Positions 42,391 to 51,203 of a stretch of DNA of 64,000 bases are shown in pieces. The notes under the pieces were generated by a model. It was not told the DNA's origin and searched no databases. It was given only the letters and a program-made list of their open reading frames with translations. The stretch comes from JAMZMI01 sp039970095 (GTDB lineage: Bacteria > Bacteroidota > Bacteroidia > Cytophagales > Cyclobacteriaceae), in NCBI GenBank assembly GCA_039970095.1, contig JBDVMP010000062.1, positions 33,151-97,150 on the forward strand, in the 5' to 3' direction. Numbering within the stretch: the stretch's first letter is position 1; each line of letters opens with the position of its first letter. Made by a program: the position numbers and the translations under genes.

Positions 42391-44706
42391 ATGAGAAAGA
42401 ATTTTTTGTGCTTCCTAAGTGAGCATTTCGGCCGGTTTGATCACTTGCAAGTAAAGCGTGCTCTGGCAGAAATACCCCATAGAGGCTTCAATCAAAATGT
42501 TGTTAAATCAGCCTTGATTGCAGTTATGATATTAAGTTCAGGTTGGTCTTTTGGGCAATTGGTTGAAGAGCCATTTACTTATCCTAGCGGAGACCTTGTT
42601 GGGAATGGGTCTTGGGTAGCTCATAGCAGTGCAGGATCAAATAGTGTACAGGTACTGGCTGGACGCATTGTGGTAGAGCATGGTAGTGGTGGCAGAGAGG
42701 ATGTCTACATTCCTTTTACTGAGCAGACCTCTGGAACTGTATATGTAAGCTTAGAATTTTCAGTATTTGACCCTGGTAGTCCCGTATCAGGTACAGATTC
42801 GGAGTACTTTGTTCATTTCAACACGGGATCAACTGTAATGAGAGCCAGGATGGACGTGGTGCCACCTACAGGTGCGGGTGATTATTCGGTTGGAATTTCT
42901 TCTACAACCTCAGTAGCTGAAAATGTATGGGCGACTGACCTGAGTTTTGGTACATTTTATACTGCTGTGATAGCCTATAGCATAGATGACGGCCAGGCTA
43001 CTCTTTGGATAGATCCAACAAAAGAAACCAGCACACACGTACAAGGAAACACCTCATCTGGTAAAAGCGTAAGCGCATTGGTCTTTCGACAAGCAACCTC
43101 ATCTACAAATGAAAAAATATTGATTGATAACCTGACTATCGGAACGGCCTTTACTGAAGTAGTGACGGTGGTGCCTGAAACAATCACCTGGGATGGTTCC
43201 GCTTCTTCTGATTGGAATACACCCGAAAACTGGTTATCTGACGAGGTGCCGGCCGTCACAGATAATGTAGTCATAGCCAATGCAGGTAGTGCGCCTGTTA
43301 TTGGATCAGGAACTGTGGTAGGGTGCAATAATTTAACAATAGATGCATCGGCTACCTTAACTGTGAGTAGTGGCGGGTCACTTGCCATCTTTGGAAGCGC
43401 AACCAGCAATGGCACCTATACTGTCGAGAAAATGCTTGAAGGTTCCGGAGGAATAAGTTTCCTTGGTTCTCCAGTTTCGGATGCTGTCATTAGCGACATT
43501 TCGGGTGCTGATTTTGTGTACGGTTACAGCAATGCCTCCGGATGGCAGGAAGCAGCAGGGGCTACTCCTATGTCTGCTGGTGTTGGTTACTCAGTTGGAT
43601 ATAACGACGCGGCACCAACGGTGAGCTTCACAGGAACGCCTAATGGGGGAGATGTGACTCTCCCAATTACATCTACCAGTGGTTTTGAGTTGGTAGCCAA
43701 CCCGTATGCAGCGGCGATTGATGTGGAAAACTTCCTAATAGATAATCCATTGATTTCGGGGGGTGTGTATTTGTGGGATGATGGTGGAGCCAATGTGGAC
43801 GACAGCCGAGGAGGTGATTATATTTCTCTGACCGCAATGGGAGCTGCCACTTCTGTAGAACCAGATGGCATCTCGGACGAAGTGAGTGGGACAACAGGAA
43901 CTACACCCGCAAGCGATGGATATATTGCTTCTCTTCAGGGCTTCTTTGTAGAGGTGAGTGGATCTGGCAGTCTTACCTTCTCAGCAGACCAGCAAGTGCT
44001 GGCTGAGGGTTCAAATGACGAATCAGATCACTACCGTGCTGTTGGTTACCAAAAAGTGAAGCTGGCCATTCGGGGAAATGGACTGTATGATGAGGTGTTG
44101 ATCGGCATGGGAGAGGACGCGACTTATGGCGTAGATCGAATTTTGGAAGCTAAAAAATTTAACACAAACAATTCGCTCTCATTTTATTCATTGATGGATG
44201 ATGACAGATATGTTATTCAGGCGCTACCAAATTTGGTGCAAGAGGAAATGGTGGTTCCGCTGGGTTTTGATTTGGCCCAAAGCGGTGATTTTGAGCTCAA
44301 CCTTGTCGATATGGAAAATCTCAATAAGCATGTGGATGTTTCCATCAGAGATAATCAAACAGGCAAAGTATATGACCTAAGGGAAACTGAGTCTATAGAG
44401 TTTCATGCTCAAAATTCTTCTGATAACAGACGCTTTGAACTCGTGTTTGGCATGTCCTCTGTTCTCTCGTTTTTAGAAGCAGAAAAAGGAACTTTGAAAG
44501 TGTACGGTTCTCAATCTGAGATTAGTGTTTTTAAGGATGCAGTAGGCGAAAAAGACGTTGCTATCTACAGCATGAGTGGTGTTCTGATAATGAAAGAGAA
44601 GCTTGATTTTATGAACAATCAGGCAAGAGCCAATGTCAGCTTAAACCGCAATCAAATGTACGTGCTTCGGGTAGATAACGAAGCAGTCAAATTCATCATT
44701 AAATAA
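42391..44706 (+). CDS. Large secreted protein with T9SS-type C-terminal domain
   Basis: A 771-residue, Gly/Ser/Thr-rich, acidic surface protein. A long polar N-terminus of about 38 residues precedes the hydrophobic signal (SALIAVMILSSGWSFGQ). A beta-sandwich (LamG-like) region (about 60-255) is followed by a second region beginning ITWDGSASSDWNTPENW that resembles a repeated module of Bacteroidota adhesins. The C-terminal 75 residues (VAIYSMSGVLIMKEKLD, then YVLRVDNEAVKFIIK) resemble a T9SS sorting domain, though its first strand is atypical. It is followed 20 bases later by a PID-CTERM microprotein. Confidence 0.82.
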   Translation: MRKNFLCFLSEHFGRFDHLQVKRALAEIPHRGFNQNVVKSALIAVMILSSGWSFGQLVEEPFTYPSGDLVGNGSWVAHSSAGSNSVQVLAGRIVVEHGSGGREDVYIPFTEQTSGTVYVSLEFSVFDPGSPVSGTDSEYFVHFNTGSTVMRARMDVVPPTGAGDYSVGISSTTSVAENVWATDLSFGTFYTAVIAYSIDDGQATLWIDPTKETSTHVQGNTSSGKSVSALVFRQATSSTNEKILIDNLTIGTAFTEVVTVVPETITWDGSASSDWNTPENWLSDEVPAVTDNVVIANAGSAPVIGSGTVVGCNNLTIDASATLTVSSGGSLAIFGSATSNGTYTVEKMLEGSGGISFLGSPVSDAVISDISGADFVYGYSNASGWQEAAGATPMSAGVGYSVGYNDAAPTVSFTGTPNGGDVTLPITSTSGFELVANPYAAAIDVENFLIDNPLISGGVYLWDDGGANVDDSRGGDYISLTAMGAATSVEPDGISDEVSGTTGTTPASDGYIASLQGFFVEVSGSGSLTFSADQQVLAEGSNDESDHYRAVGYQKVKLAIRGNGLYDEVLIGMGEDATYGVDRILEAKKFNTNNSLSFYSLMDDDRYVIQALPNLVQEEMVVPLGFDLAQSGDFELNLVDMENLNKHVDVSIRDNQTGKVYDLRETESIEFHAQNSSDNRRFELVFGMSSVLSFLEAEKGTLKVYGSQSEISVFKDAVGEKDVAIYSMSGVLIMKEKLDFMNNQARANVSLNRNQMYVLRVDNEAVKFIIK

Positions 44707-44726
44707 TAGTTTAAAAAGATATAAGC

Positions 44727-44894
44727 ATGAATAATTTAAAACTAGCACTATTTTCTCTGGGAGCTTTTTCTGCACTTGTATTGGCCGCACAGCCGTCTGC
44801 CCCGCCTGCCACACCGATAGACGGAGGACTGGGTTTGTTACTAGCGGGAGGAGCTGCCTACGGACTCAAAAAACTTAAAGACAGTCGAAAATAA
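44727..44894 (+). CDS. PID-CTERM microprotein
   Basis: A 55-residue protein. A signal-peptide-like N-terminus (MNNLKLALFSLGAFSALVLAA) is followed by Pro-rich PSAPPATPIDGG and a C-terminal hydrophobic segment LGLLLAGGAAYGLKKL ending in a basic tail. This is the layout of PID-CTERM proteins, in which a PID motif, a membrane helix and a Lys/Arg tail form a putative sorting signal. The whole mature protein is hardly more than that signal. It lies directly behind the large secreted protein gene, so the two are probably made together. Confidence 0.88.
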   Translation: MNNLKLALFSLGAFSALVLAAQPSAPPATPIDGGLGLLLAGGAAYGLKKLKDSRK

Positions 44895-44907
44895 GTTCAA
44901 AGATGGC

Positions 44908-44945
44908 TTCAAAGCTCTCACTTTATTTAAAGTGGGGGCTTTGAA
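44908..44945. terminator. Long hairpin shared by convergent genes
   Basis: TTCAAAGC (44908-44915) pairs with GCTTTGAA (44938-44945), and inside CACTTTA (44919-44925) pairs with TAAAGTG (44928-44934), with G-U-tolerant pairing between. The total stem is about 18 bp. No strong T-run follows. It covers the stop of the LuxR-type gene at 44927. Confidence 0.6.
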
Positions 44946-46561
44946 CTAATATCATGCGTAAGTAAAAACTGGACCGCCTCGGCTCTATTTCTTACGTTGA
45001 TTTTGGAGTATGCTTTCCTAAGGTGTGTACGCACAGTGGTGATTGAAATAAATAGTTTTTCCGAAATTTCATGATCCTTTAGTCCCTCCTGTAGCTGTAG
45101 CAATACTTCTTTTTCTCTTTCGGTAAGTTCGCCCATGTGTTTTGGGTAGGGGAGCTTGCCAACGGCTGTTTTGTAGTTGAGATCCTTTATCTGTTCGTCT
45201 TTATCTTCTATTTTATTTTTCAGAGATATGGATTCTTTCCTTTTCTTATAGTTTTTGTAAACGAAGAAAAATGCAACACTCACCAGTAAGATAAGAGTAA
45301 CTGTAAGCTGTGTCATCCTTTTAGAAAAGAACGAATTCTGTTTTTCCAATTTGCTATCGGCCGTTTTGAGAGCTTGTTCCAGCTTTTTATTTTGGTGAAT
45401 ACTTTCCAATTCAAGCATTTTCTTCTGTCTTTCCACTTTTTCAAGCGAATCTAGAAGAGCCACCTGCAACTCCCTGTAATAAAGCGATGAGTCCGGATTA
45501 TTAAGTTGCTTAAAAAGAGTTGAAAGGTTGTCGTAGAGCGATTCTAGCGGTTTTACCTGATCATTAGCAATGGCAAACTGATAAGCCAAACGGTAGTAGT
45601 AAAGTGCTTTTTCATACATTTCGAGCTTCTGGTATAGACCGGCCGTATTTGAGAAAACTTCAGACTTATACCTAGTATGCCCCGTCGAATCCATGACGTC
45701 TATGGTCTGCTCATAATATTGCATGGCTTTTTCATGGTTTTCAAGGTCTTCGTATGCCAGGGCGATATTTGTGGTATTGGCAATGAGATTGTTGTAGTCC
45801 TTTATTTTTCGATAATAGGAAATACATCCTGTATAGAACAGAATCGCTTTTTCAGGATTTCCTGAATCCTTGTATATATTACCAAGGTTGGCGTTGCTGG
45901 TCATTATGCCATCTTCATCACGACTCAGTTCAGACATGTTTAGGGCCCGTTCACTATATTCTTTTGCCTTCTCAAATTCTTCTATTTCAAAATACAATGA
46001 CCCAACGTTGTTGAGAAGCACAATGTATTTGGCAGTGTCTTTCAGTACAATGAAAATATCTATTGCGCTCAAATATTGTTCAATAGACTTCTGAGGGTGT
46101 CCGATGTATTTATATGCCAGTGCCAAATTGTTGAAGGCGTTCGCTTTTAATGCCGAATCCAAAAAATGGTTTGTGGCCTGCTCCATATAGAAAGCGGCAC
46201 TGTCATATTTGCCCTGATAAAAGTGAACTATACCAATCTTGTTGTATGAAACACCCATTTCATTGGCTGGGTTTGGCATTGATTTCGAAGCTGCGAGCGC
46301 ATTTTTATGCCATATCATCGCGGAATCAAGCTTACCAGCTTTCTGATATTCCAGCCCTAGATAGTTGCACAGTACGGATTGCCTAGTTGCATTTTGCTCG
46401 AATTTGATCTCATAGATCAGGTATTGAATATTATCAGGTTCTGAAGCTAATTTTTGTTTTAAGTCTGCTCTATAGGCAGCAGGATCTACAGACTGACCGT
46501 ATAAATGGCTACAAGAACTAAGCAGTAAAAACAATAGATAAATGCTATACCTGAAATGCAT
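44927..46561 (-). CDS. Membrane-bound TPR regulator with C-terminal LuxR-type helix-turn-helix
   Basis: A 544-residue protein. A signal peptide or lipoprotein signal (LLLSSCSHLYGQ), about seven tetratricopeptide repeats (about 55-370), a coiled coil, one membrane helix (about 425-443), and a cytoplasmic LuxR/GerE helix-turn-helix (LTEREKEVLLQLQEGLKDHE, about 478-535). The topology places the TPR sensor outside the cytoplasm and the DNA-binding domain inside. This architecture is common in Bacteroidota; the ligand and target genes are unknown. It converges with the PID-CTERM gene. Confidence 0.88.
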   Translation of the reverse strand: MHFRYSIYLLFLLLSSCSHLYGQSVDPAAYRADLKQKLASEPDNIQYLIYEIKFEQNATRQSVLCNYLGLEYQKAGKLDSAMIWHKNALAASKSMPNPANEMGVSYNKIGIVHFYQGKYDSAAFYMEQATNHFLDSALKANAFNNLALAYKYIGHPQKSIEQYLSAIDIFIVLKDTAKYIVLLNNVGSLYFEIEEFEKAKEYSERALNMSELSRDEDGIMTSNANLGNIYKDSGNPEKAILFYTGCISYYRKIKDYNNLIANTTNIALAYEDLENHEKAMQYYEQTIDVMDSTGHTRYKSEVFSNTAGLYQKLEMYEKALYYYRLAYQFAIANDQVKPLESLYDNLSTLFKQLNNPDSSLYYRELQVALLDSLEKVERQKKMLELESIHQNKKLEQALKTADSKLEKQNSFFSKRMTQLTVTLILLVSVAFFFVYKNYKKRKESISLKNKIEDKDEQIKDLNYKTAVGKLPYPKHMGELTEREKEVLLQLQEGLKDHEISEKLFISITTVRTHLRKAYSKINVRNRAEAVQFLLTHDISSKPPL

Positions 46562-46592
46562 GCTATGACTGAGGCGTTGGGATTTTAAAACC

Positions 46593-46670
46593 CTAAATTA
46601 ATTCATAGCGTGAGACTACAAACAGATACTCTGGCCATTTTTCTTTGAGAGTGGTGAGGATGCGATTCAT
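46593..46670 (-). pseudogene. 25-codon remnant sharing the DUF6090 5' end
   Basis: Reads MNRILTTLKEKWPEYL then FVVSRYELI and a TAG. The first 16 codons copy the start of the two DUF6090 genes and of the cupin lipoprotein upstream. The ATG overlaps the stop of the preceding cistron as ATGA, exactly as in the other members of the chain. It looks like a fourth cistron truncated after the shared segment, or a very small peptide. I favour a remnant. Confidence 0.55.
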
Positions 46671-47425
46671 TCGTCTAAGTAGGTTGCGATCAATGTCATC
46701 AATTCTATCGTTGATTGCTCTATTTCCTTTAAGAACTCATCTGATATTCTTAAAATGGTGCTGCGACCTCTTATGGCATTACCAAGTAAAAGAAGGTTAT
46801 ATCCTTCTTGGATATTGAGTACTGCTTCATGATTGAACCTTTGACTAACCTCTTCATTGAAATGCTTAGTAGAAATGGGTTCGTTAGGAGCCTCAGGTAA
46901 CTTGAAAGAGAAAAGCCCCTTCCGATGTAAATCTTCCGTTAAGAATCGGGTATGGTCGTACCCACTATCTTGAAATATTTCCTCAGTGCGTTCATTCTTT
47001 TGATAATAGGCAATCAAAGCTCTACGGAGCTCTACACTTTGTATGAGATTAACATTACCGGAGGATTTTAAATCTGCATACGTAGCATCATAAAAATTGA
47101 ATCTTCTGCCCAAAGTTAGAGAGGTGAGGTCTTGATTAAACTGCTCTTCATTCAGATTTTTAAAATCACTGTCTATTAATGAAACTAACCTATCTATGCA
47201 CCCATTTAAAATATGCTCAATTTCTCTTTGATGCTCAATCTCATCAAGCTGCATTTGCATGTCTGCTTGTAGGTTTTCAAGATAGTATCGTTCGATTTTT
47301 TGTTCCTTTTTATCCTCATTCCAATTCTCAAGGGAGATAGCTCCAAGAATACTTGCGACAATTACGACCGCCTCGATGAGGTATTCCGGCCATTTTTCCT
47401 TGAGCGTAGTGACGATGCGTTTCAT
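46667..47425 (-). CDS. DUF6090 family protein (first copy)
   Basis: A 252-residue protein starting MKRIVTTLKEKWPEYLIEAV. A membrane helix (about 16-33) is followed by the DUF6090 signature ISLENWNEDKKEQ and an all-helical, acidic domain. DUF6090 is widespread in Bacteroidota, often in tandem copies, with unknown function. It overlaps the second DUF6090 gene (upstream) and the remnant (downstream) through 4-base ATGA junctions. The N-terminal 16 residues are nearly the same as in the other cistrons of the chain. Confidence 0.88.
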   Translation of the reverse strand: MKRIVTTLKEKWPEYLIEAVVIVASILGAISLENWNEDKKEQKIERYYLENLQADMQMQLDEIEHQREIEHILNGCIDRLVSLIDSDFKNLNEEQFNQDLTSLTLGRRFNFYDATYADLKSSGNVNLIQSVELRRALIAYYQKNERTEEIFQDSGYDHTRFLTEDLHRKGLFSFKLPEAPNEPISTKHFNEEVSQRFNHEAVLNIQEGYNLLLLGNAIRGRSTILRISDEFLKEIEQSTIELMTLIATYLDE

Positions 47426-48183
47426 TTCTTTTTCTTGGAGTTGAGAAGTGAAATAGTGTGTTCAATTCTTTTTTTAAGAGCTATCCCCTGTTCGGCTGCC
47501 GCTTGATTCATTTGAATTCCATGGGAAACTATTCCTTCAAGGGGCTTATTTTCCAAAATATCTTTGAGTTCAGGTGGTGATTTAGATTTCGAAATAAGTT
47601 GCATTCCACTCGACTCCTTATCTAGAAGCCATACGCTATTTAGAGTGCCATTTTTCCAAAATTGGCTGTCAACATCTCTATTAATCCCTAGTTCAATTAG
47701 GATGGATAAAAGTTGATCATATACTCGGCCCTGCCACATTAATTCAATTTCTTTAAAGGCAACAAAATCCGATTCCCAATTAGATAAAAACCGATTCAAT
47801 TCTGGATTCTGAATCAGATTGATCTTTCCTGAACCCACTAGGTCATTTGCTATTGGATCGAATGTTGGATCGATTGAAAAGATAGCTAAATGGGAGGTTA
47901 AGCTATCGTAATTGATATTCTCTGGATAGTCAATTGCTTGAAGTATAGCAAAGCCTGATTTTATCGATTGCTCATGCATGAATATTTTTTGTTCGAGCTG
48001 GGCAAGATTTGCTTCATAATCAAGGAGCAGTTGATCATATAAGGCTTGCTCATCCTTGAGACACTTCCTGTTTTCATTCCAATTATCCACAGCAAAAGCG
48101 CCATATATACCAATGATAAGCACGAATATCTCTAGTAAGTATTCGGGCCATTTTTCTGAAAGGGTGGTGAGGATGCGGTTCAT
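47422..48183 (-). CDS. DUF6090 family protein (second copy)
   Basis: A 253-residue paralogue starting MNRILTTLSEKWPEYLLEIF. One membrane helix (about 15-33), then AVDNWNENRKC, the DUF6090 signature, and a helical domain. Outside the N-terminal 40 residues, similarity to the first copy is weak by eye, so the duplication is old or the 5' ends have been homogenised. Coupled by ATGA at both ends. Function unknown. Confidence 0.88.
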   Translation of the reverse strand: MNRILTTLSEKWPEYLLEIFVLIIGIYGAFAVDNWNENRKCLKDEQALYDQLLLDYEANLAQLEQKIFMHEQSIKSGFAILQAIDYPENINYDSLTSHLAIFSIDPTFDPIANDLVGSGKINLIQNPELNRFLSNWESDFVAFKEIELMWQGRVYDQLLSILIELGINRDVDSQFWKNGTLNSVWLLDKESSGMQLISKSKSPPELKDILENKPLEGIVSHGIQMNQAAAEQGIALKKRIEHTISLLNSKKKK

Positions 48184-48584
48184 TTATATTCAATAATTAA
48201 AAATTCCGCCTTTGTTTTACCAATGTTTAGGACTTCATGCGTCGTGACTTCCTCGTTGGAAAAAGTACTGCCGGTAGGTACATCCACTTCCTTTGTTTTT
48301 CCAGAACTGGTGATTCTAAACTTGCCGCCTTGCAGCGTGTAGCCCACATGTGGGACATGATAGTGTTTTTCATGACCTACTCCCGGCTCGAATGTGCACT
48401 TAAGGACCCTGACCTCTGTGTTTTCTTCTAACACTTCACATACTGATTGCCCCTTCCAGCCAGCTTCCAGCGGATCTGGTAGGGTATGAGAACTGCTGTT
48501 ACTGCAGCCGCTTACTGATATAGCCAAAAGTACCATGAGACATTGCGGCCATTTTTCTGTGAGGACGGTTAATATGCGTTTCAT
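48180..48584 (-). CDS. Cupin-domain lipoprotein with a DUF6090-type N-terminus
   Basis: A 134-residue protein. The first 16 residues (MKRILTVLTEKWPQCL) copy the DUF6090 start, then a hydrophobic run and a lipobox VSGC (C27). A single-domain cupin follows (about 50-133) with HEKHYHVPHVGYTLQGG as the metal-binding first motif and TTHEVLNIG as the second. It is unrelated to DUF6090 apart from the N-terminus. It overlaps the next cistron by 4 bases. The cupin probably binds a metal and a small acidic ligand; no enzymatic function can be given. Confidence 0.85.
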   Translation of the reverse strand: MKRILTVLTEKWPQCLMVLLAISVSGCSNSSSHTLPDPLEAGWKGQSVCEVLEENTEVRVLKCTFEPGVGHEKHYHVPHVGYTLQGGKFRITSSGKTKEVDVPTGSTFSNEEVTTHEVLNIGKTKAEFLIIEYK

Positions 48585-48622
48585 AAATTTCCGGCGTATA
48601 ATTCAGAAAAGGGAGAGCATGT

Positions 48623-48970
48623 CTAGGCTATTTCCCAATTTAGGTAGTAGCTGGCCTTTTGTGCTTCTTTTTCGTCTCTGATGAGCAGGTCTGTATAGCT
48701 TGCTGGTTCCAGACTCGGTATATCTAAAAGGAATGTCCCCAGATGATCGTTTCGTGATGCGGCATCCCATTCCCACAGCTCTAGTTTGAGTGTTCCTGGT
48801 TTGGTGATCTTCACGCTAAGGCCAATATTCAGGGTTTCGTCCACATCTATTTTGAGATACTTATTCTTCGGCGGCCATATCTTTTTATCATTGAATTTTA
48901 GATAAATCTCGTCCTTGTCAGATTCTTCTGGTACTTCACAAACGATCGAGGTTAACTTTAAGACTGGCAT
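48623..48970 (-). CDS. Small C2-like domain protein (unknown)
   Basis: A 115-residue protein, MPVLKLTSIVCEVPEESDKD onward, with alternating strands and KLELWEWDAASRNDHLGTF, which resembles the edge of a C2 or related beta-sandwich domain. No signal peptide. It precedes the cupin lipoprotein by 38 bases on the same strand. I cannot name the family with certainty. Confidence 0.7.
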   Translation of the reverse strand: MPVLKLTSIVCEVPEESDKDEIYLKFNDKKIWPPKNKYLKIDVDETLNIGLSVKITKPGTLKLELWEWDAASRNDHLGTFLLDIPSLEPASYTDLLIRDEKEAQKASYYLNWEIA

Positions 48971-49039
48971 AATGTGGTGTTGCTTTATTAGATTTGGTTT
49001 GTTTAAAACTAAGTATTATTTCACTATTAAAACAAGGTT

Positions 49040-50230
49040 TTAGATGTAGCTGAGCCACCATTTGTCCCTGTTGCTAAACTTATAGTCGTGATACACTTTA
49101 GAAAGCGGATAAAGGATGAGTACCGTCATGGCCACCCAAATCAGATAAACCACCCAAAGGTTGAAGCCGTATCCCTGCAGTCGGTCCAGCTCTGTTACCC
49201 AGCCCTCTAGTATCATCGCTTCGAAACCCCAACCTGTAAGGGCAGCAGCCACACATGCGGCCATGTGGATGATAAATATGTGGATGATATAATAAAACAT
49301 CGGTACACGACCTACTACAGTCACTTTATCCAATACTTTGGTTTTCCAGTTTTCCGAAACCGACAGAAAGATCAACGCAGGTCCCAGAGTGATGAGTAGG
49401 TAAAGGAGAGAAGGAGGGTATTTGTTCAATTTGAAAAATGAAAATACAGTTTTCAGTATTGTGTCTTGAGTTGTCCATGGAAATGGGTCGCCATAAAAGT
49501 TGAGCAAGCGAATGGCGAAAAAGCCAACAGTCATTATCACGCCGATTCTCATAAGCAACTTCCGTCTCTGTCGGGCATCAAAACCACTGGCGTACAGAGA
49601 ACCCATGCAGTAACCCAGCGGCATCACGAAGATCCACGGAATCAAAGGGTAGTAAACCCAAAAATCAATTTCTCCTGTGCCTTTGAGCGGAGTAAACTGG
49701 TGCAATACGGCCATGAGGTTGTGGGCCCAGGCATCTTCAAATTGAATACCGTCTACTAGGTTGTGTCCGAGTATTCCTAAAGTGCAAATAACAATAAGTG
49801 TCTTTTTGGGGATGCGAATAAAAGCTGCCAACGTGATCATACTCACACCCAGAGCCCAAATCACATTTAGTTCTATCAACCCGAAATCAAACTGAAAATA
49901 CCATGCGAATTTCACAATGATGAACTCAACTATGATCAGCCATATTCCCCGCTTGATCAGCCAAATGGAAAGGTCCTTCTTTTCTAGCCTCCTGCCAATA
50001 AAAAATGCCGATGTGCCTGCCAGAAGCATGAAAACCGGAGCACAGTAGTGCGTGATGAAGCGCGTGACAAACAAGGCAATTGATGTTTGTTCTATATCCG
50101 TTGGTTCGAAAAAGAAAGCGTCATAATGAAAGTAGTCTCTGGTATGATCGAGCGCCATGAGTATCATGACTACTCCTCGCAATAGGTCAATAGATTCTAT
50201 GCGCTTGGGAGCGACGGTGGATGCGGTCAT
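49040..50230 (-). CDS. DUF1624 / heparan-alpha-glucosaminide N-acetyltransferase-like membrane protein
   Basis: A 396-residue protein with about ten hydrophobic segments. It starts ESIDLLRGVVMILMALDHTR, the DUF1624/HGSNAT signature in which the DHTR histidine is the acyl-transfer residue of the eukaryotic enzyme. HYCAPVFMLLAGTSAF follows. The family moves acetyl groups across the membrane or onto sugars; the bacterial role is not settled. It diverges from the YHYH lipoprotein gene. Confidence 0.9.
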   Translation of the reverse strand: MTASTVAPKRIESIDLLRGVVMILMALDHTRDYFHYDAFFFEPTDIEQTSIALFVTRFITHYCAPVFMLLAGTSAFFIGRRLEKKDLSIWLIKRGIWLIIVEFIIVKFAWYFQFDFGLIELNVIWALGVSMITLAAFIRIPKKTLIVICTLGILGHNLVDGIQFEDAWAHNLMAVLHQFTPLKGTGEIDFWVYYPLIPWIFVMPLGYCMGSLYASGFDARQRRKLLMRIGVIMTVGFFAIRLLNFYGDPFPWTTQDTILKTVFSFFKLNKYPPSLLYLLITLGPALIFLSVSENWKTKVLDKVTVVGRVPMFYYIIHIFIIHMAACVAAALTGWGFEAMILEGWVTELDRLQGYGFNLWVVYLIWVAMTVLILYPLSKVYHDYKFSNRDKWWLSYI

Positions 50231-50396
50231 AGAGCGGTGTTAGGTTGAAAAAGCAGAAGCCCGTCTCAATTTAATTTATTAAAACTAAAGTTTAAGGGTA
50301 GGGTATTTTTTGCTGCAGCCTTTTCATCATCAAATGGGGGTAACTTTCATTGAATTTTATACCCCTCAAATCATTTTGGCACTAACTAAAAAGAGA

Positions 50397-51203
50397 ATGA
50401 AAATTTCAAAATTATTAAAACCACTTTCTATTTTCATGATGCTGGGATTCATGGCATTTGTGGTAGCATGTTCAGAAGATGATGCCTTGCCATCTGATGA
50501 TCAGGAAGAAGAACAAGAGGAGGAGGAAGAAGAGGAAGAAGAAACTGAAACCATAGATATGGCCGTGTTCAAAGATCTTTTTTACTCTGACGATGTATCC
50601 GTGGTAGTAAACGAGACCACCATCACCATAACCACAAAGGATCTTCCGGATCACAAGAGTATGTATTATGATCAGAACAATGATTTGTATGAGGGATATT
50701 CAGAGCCGAATAACCCAGATTTCAAAAAAAATCCGGGGAGTATCGGTGAGCAGAATGTGGTTATGACCATTCCTAGGTTTCCTGAGGCAGCTTCAAACCA
50801 CGAATCTCCAGGGTTAGGTCCAATGGGTGTAGCAATAAACAGTGTGGTGTTTTTCAATCAGCAGGCCGCTCCTGGCGATGATATATTTGAGGAAGAAAAT
50901 ACCTTTGATCAATATGAAGGGCATCCTGCTGGCGATCAGTACCACTACCACATAGAGCCCATTTGGATAACTGAGCTCAAAGGTAGCGATGCGTTTCTGG
51001 GGTTTTTGCTTGATGGGTTTCCCGTGTATGGCCCAATGGAGGATGGAAATGAAATAACCAATGCGGATTTAGATGACTATCACGGACATATCTCAGCTAC
51101 GAAAGAATTCCCGAATGGGGTTTATCACTATCATGTGACTACTGAATACCCATGGATCAATGGAGACGGTTACTATGGCACACCGGGCACTAAAACAGAG
51201 TAA
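50397..51203 (+). CDS. YHYH-domain lipoprotein
   Basis: A 268-residue protein with lipobox FVVAC (C26), a Glu/Asp-rich linker (about 30-55, more than fifteen acidic residues nearly uninterrupted), then a YHYH domain containing GDQYHYHIEPIW and GVYHYHVTTEYPW. The YHYH family is of unknown function, and its His/Tyr clusters suggest metal binding. The start at 50397 gives a normal lipoprotein signal; an in-frame ATG 87 bases upstream does not. It overlaps the next gene by about 29 bases. Confidence 0.88.
   Translation: MKISKLLKPLSIFMMLGFMAFVVACSEDDALPSDDQEEEQEEEEEEEEETETIDMAVFKDLFYSDDVSVVVNETTITITTKDLPDHKSMYYDQNNDLYEGYSEPNNPDFKKNPGSIGEQNVVMTIPRFPEAASNHESPGLGPMGVAINSVVFFNQQAAPGDDIFEEENTFDQYEGHPAGDQYHYHIEPIWITELKGSDAFLGFLLDGFPVYGPMEDGNEITNADLDDYHGHISATKEFPNGVYHYHVTTEYPWINGDGYYGTPGTKTE

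Larger units (their letters stand above)
46623..48584 (-). repeat. Four copies of a 48-base cistron-start segment
   Basis: Copies at 46623-46670, 47378-47425, 48136-48183 and 48537-48584, all on the minus strand. Each begins with an ATG at its high coordinate and encodes M(K/N)RI(L/V/-)T-L-EKWP. The core GAAAAATGGCC is identical in all four. Each of the first three listed is joined to the preceding cistron by an ATGA overlap. Confidence 0.8.

Noticed and set aside
50472..50654. Phe/Leu-rich minus-strand frame
   Set aside because: It is the complement of the Glu-rich linker of the YHYH lipoprotein.
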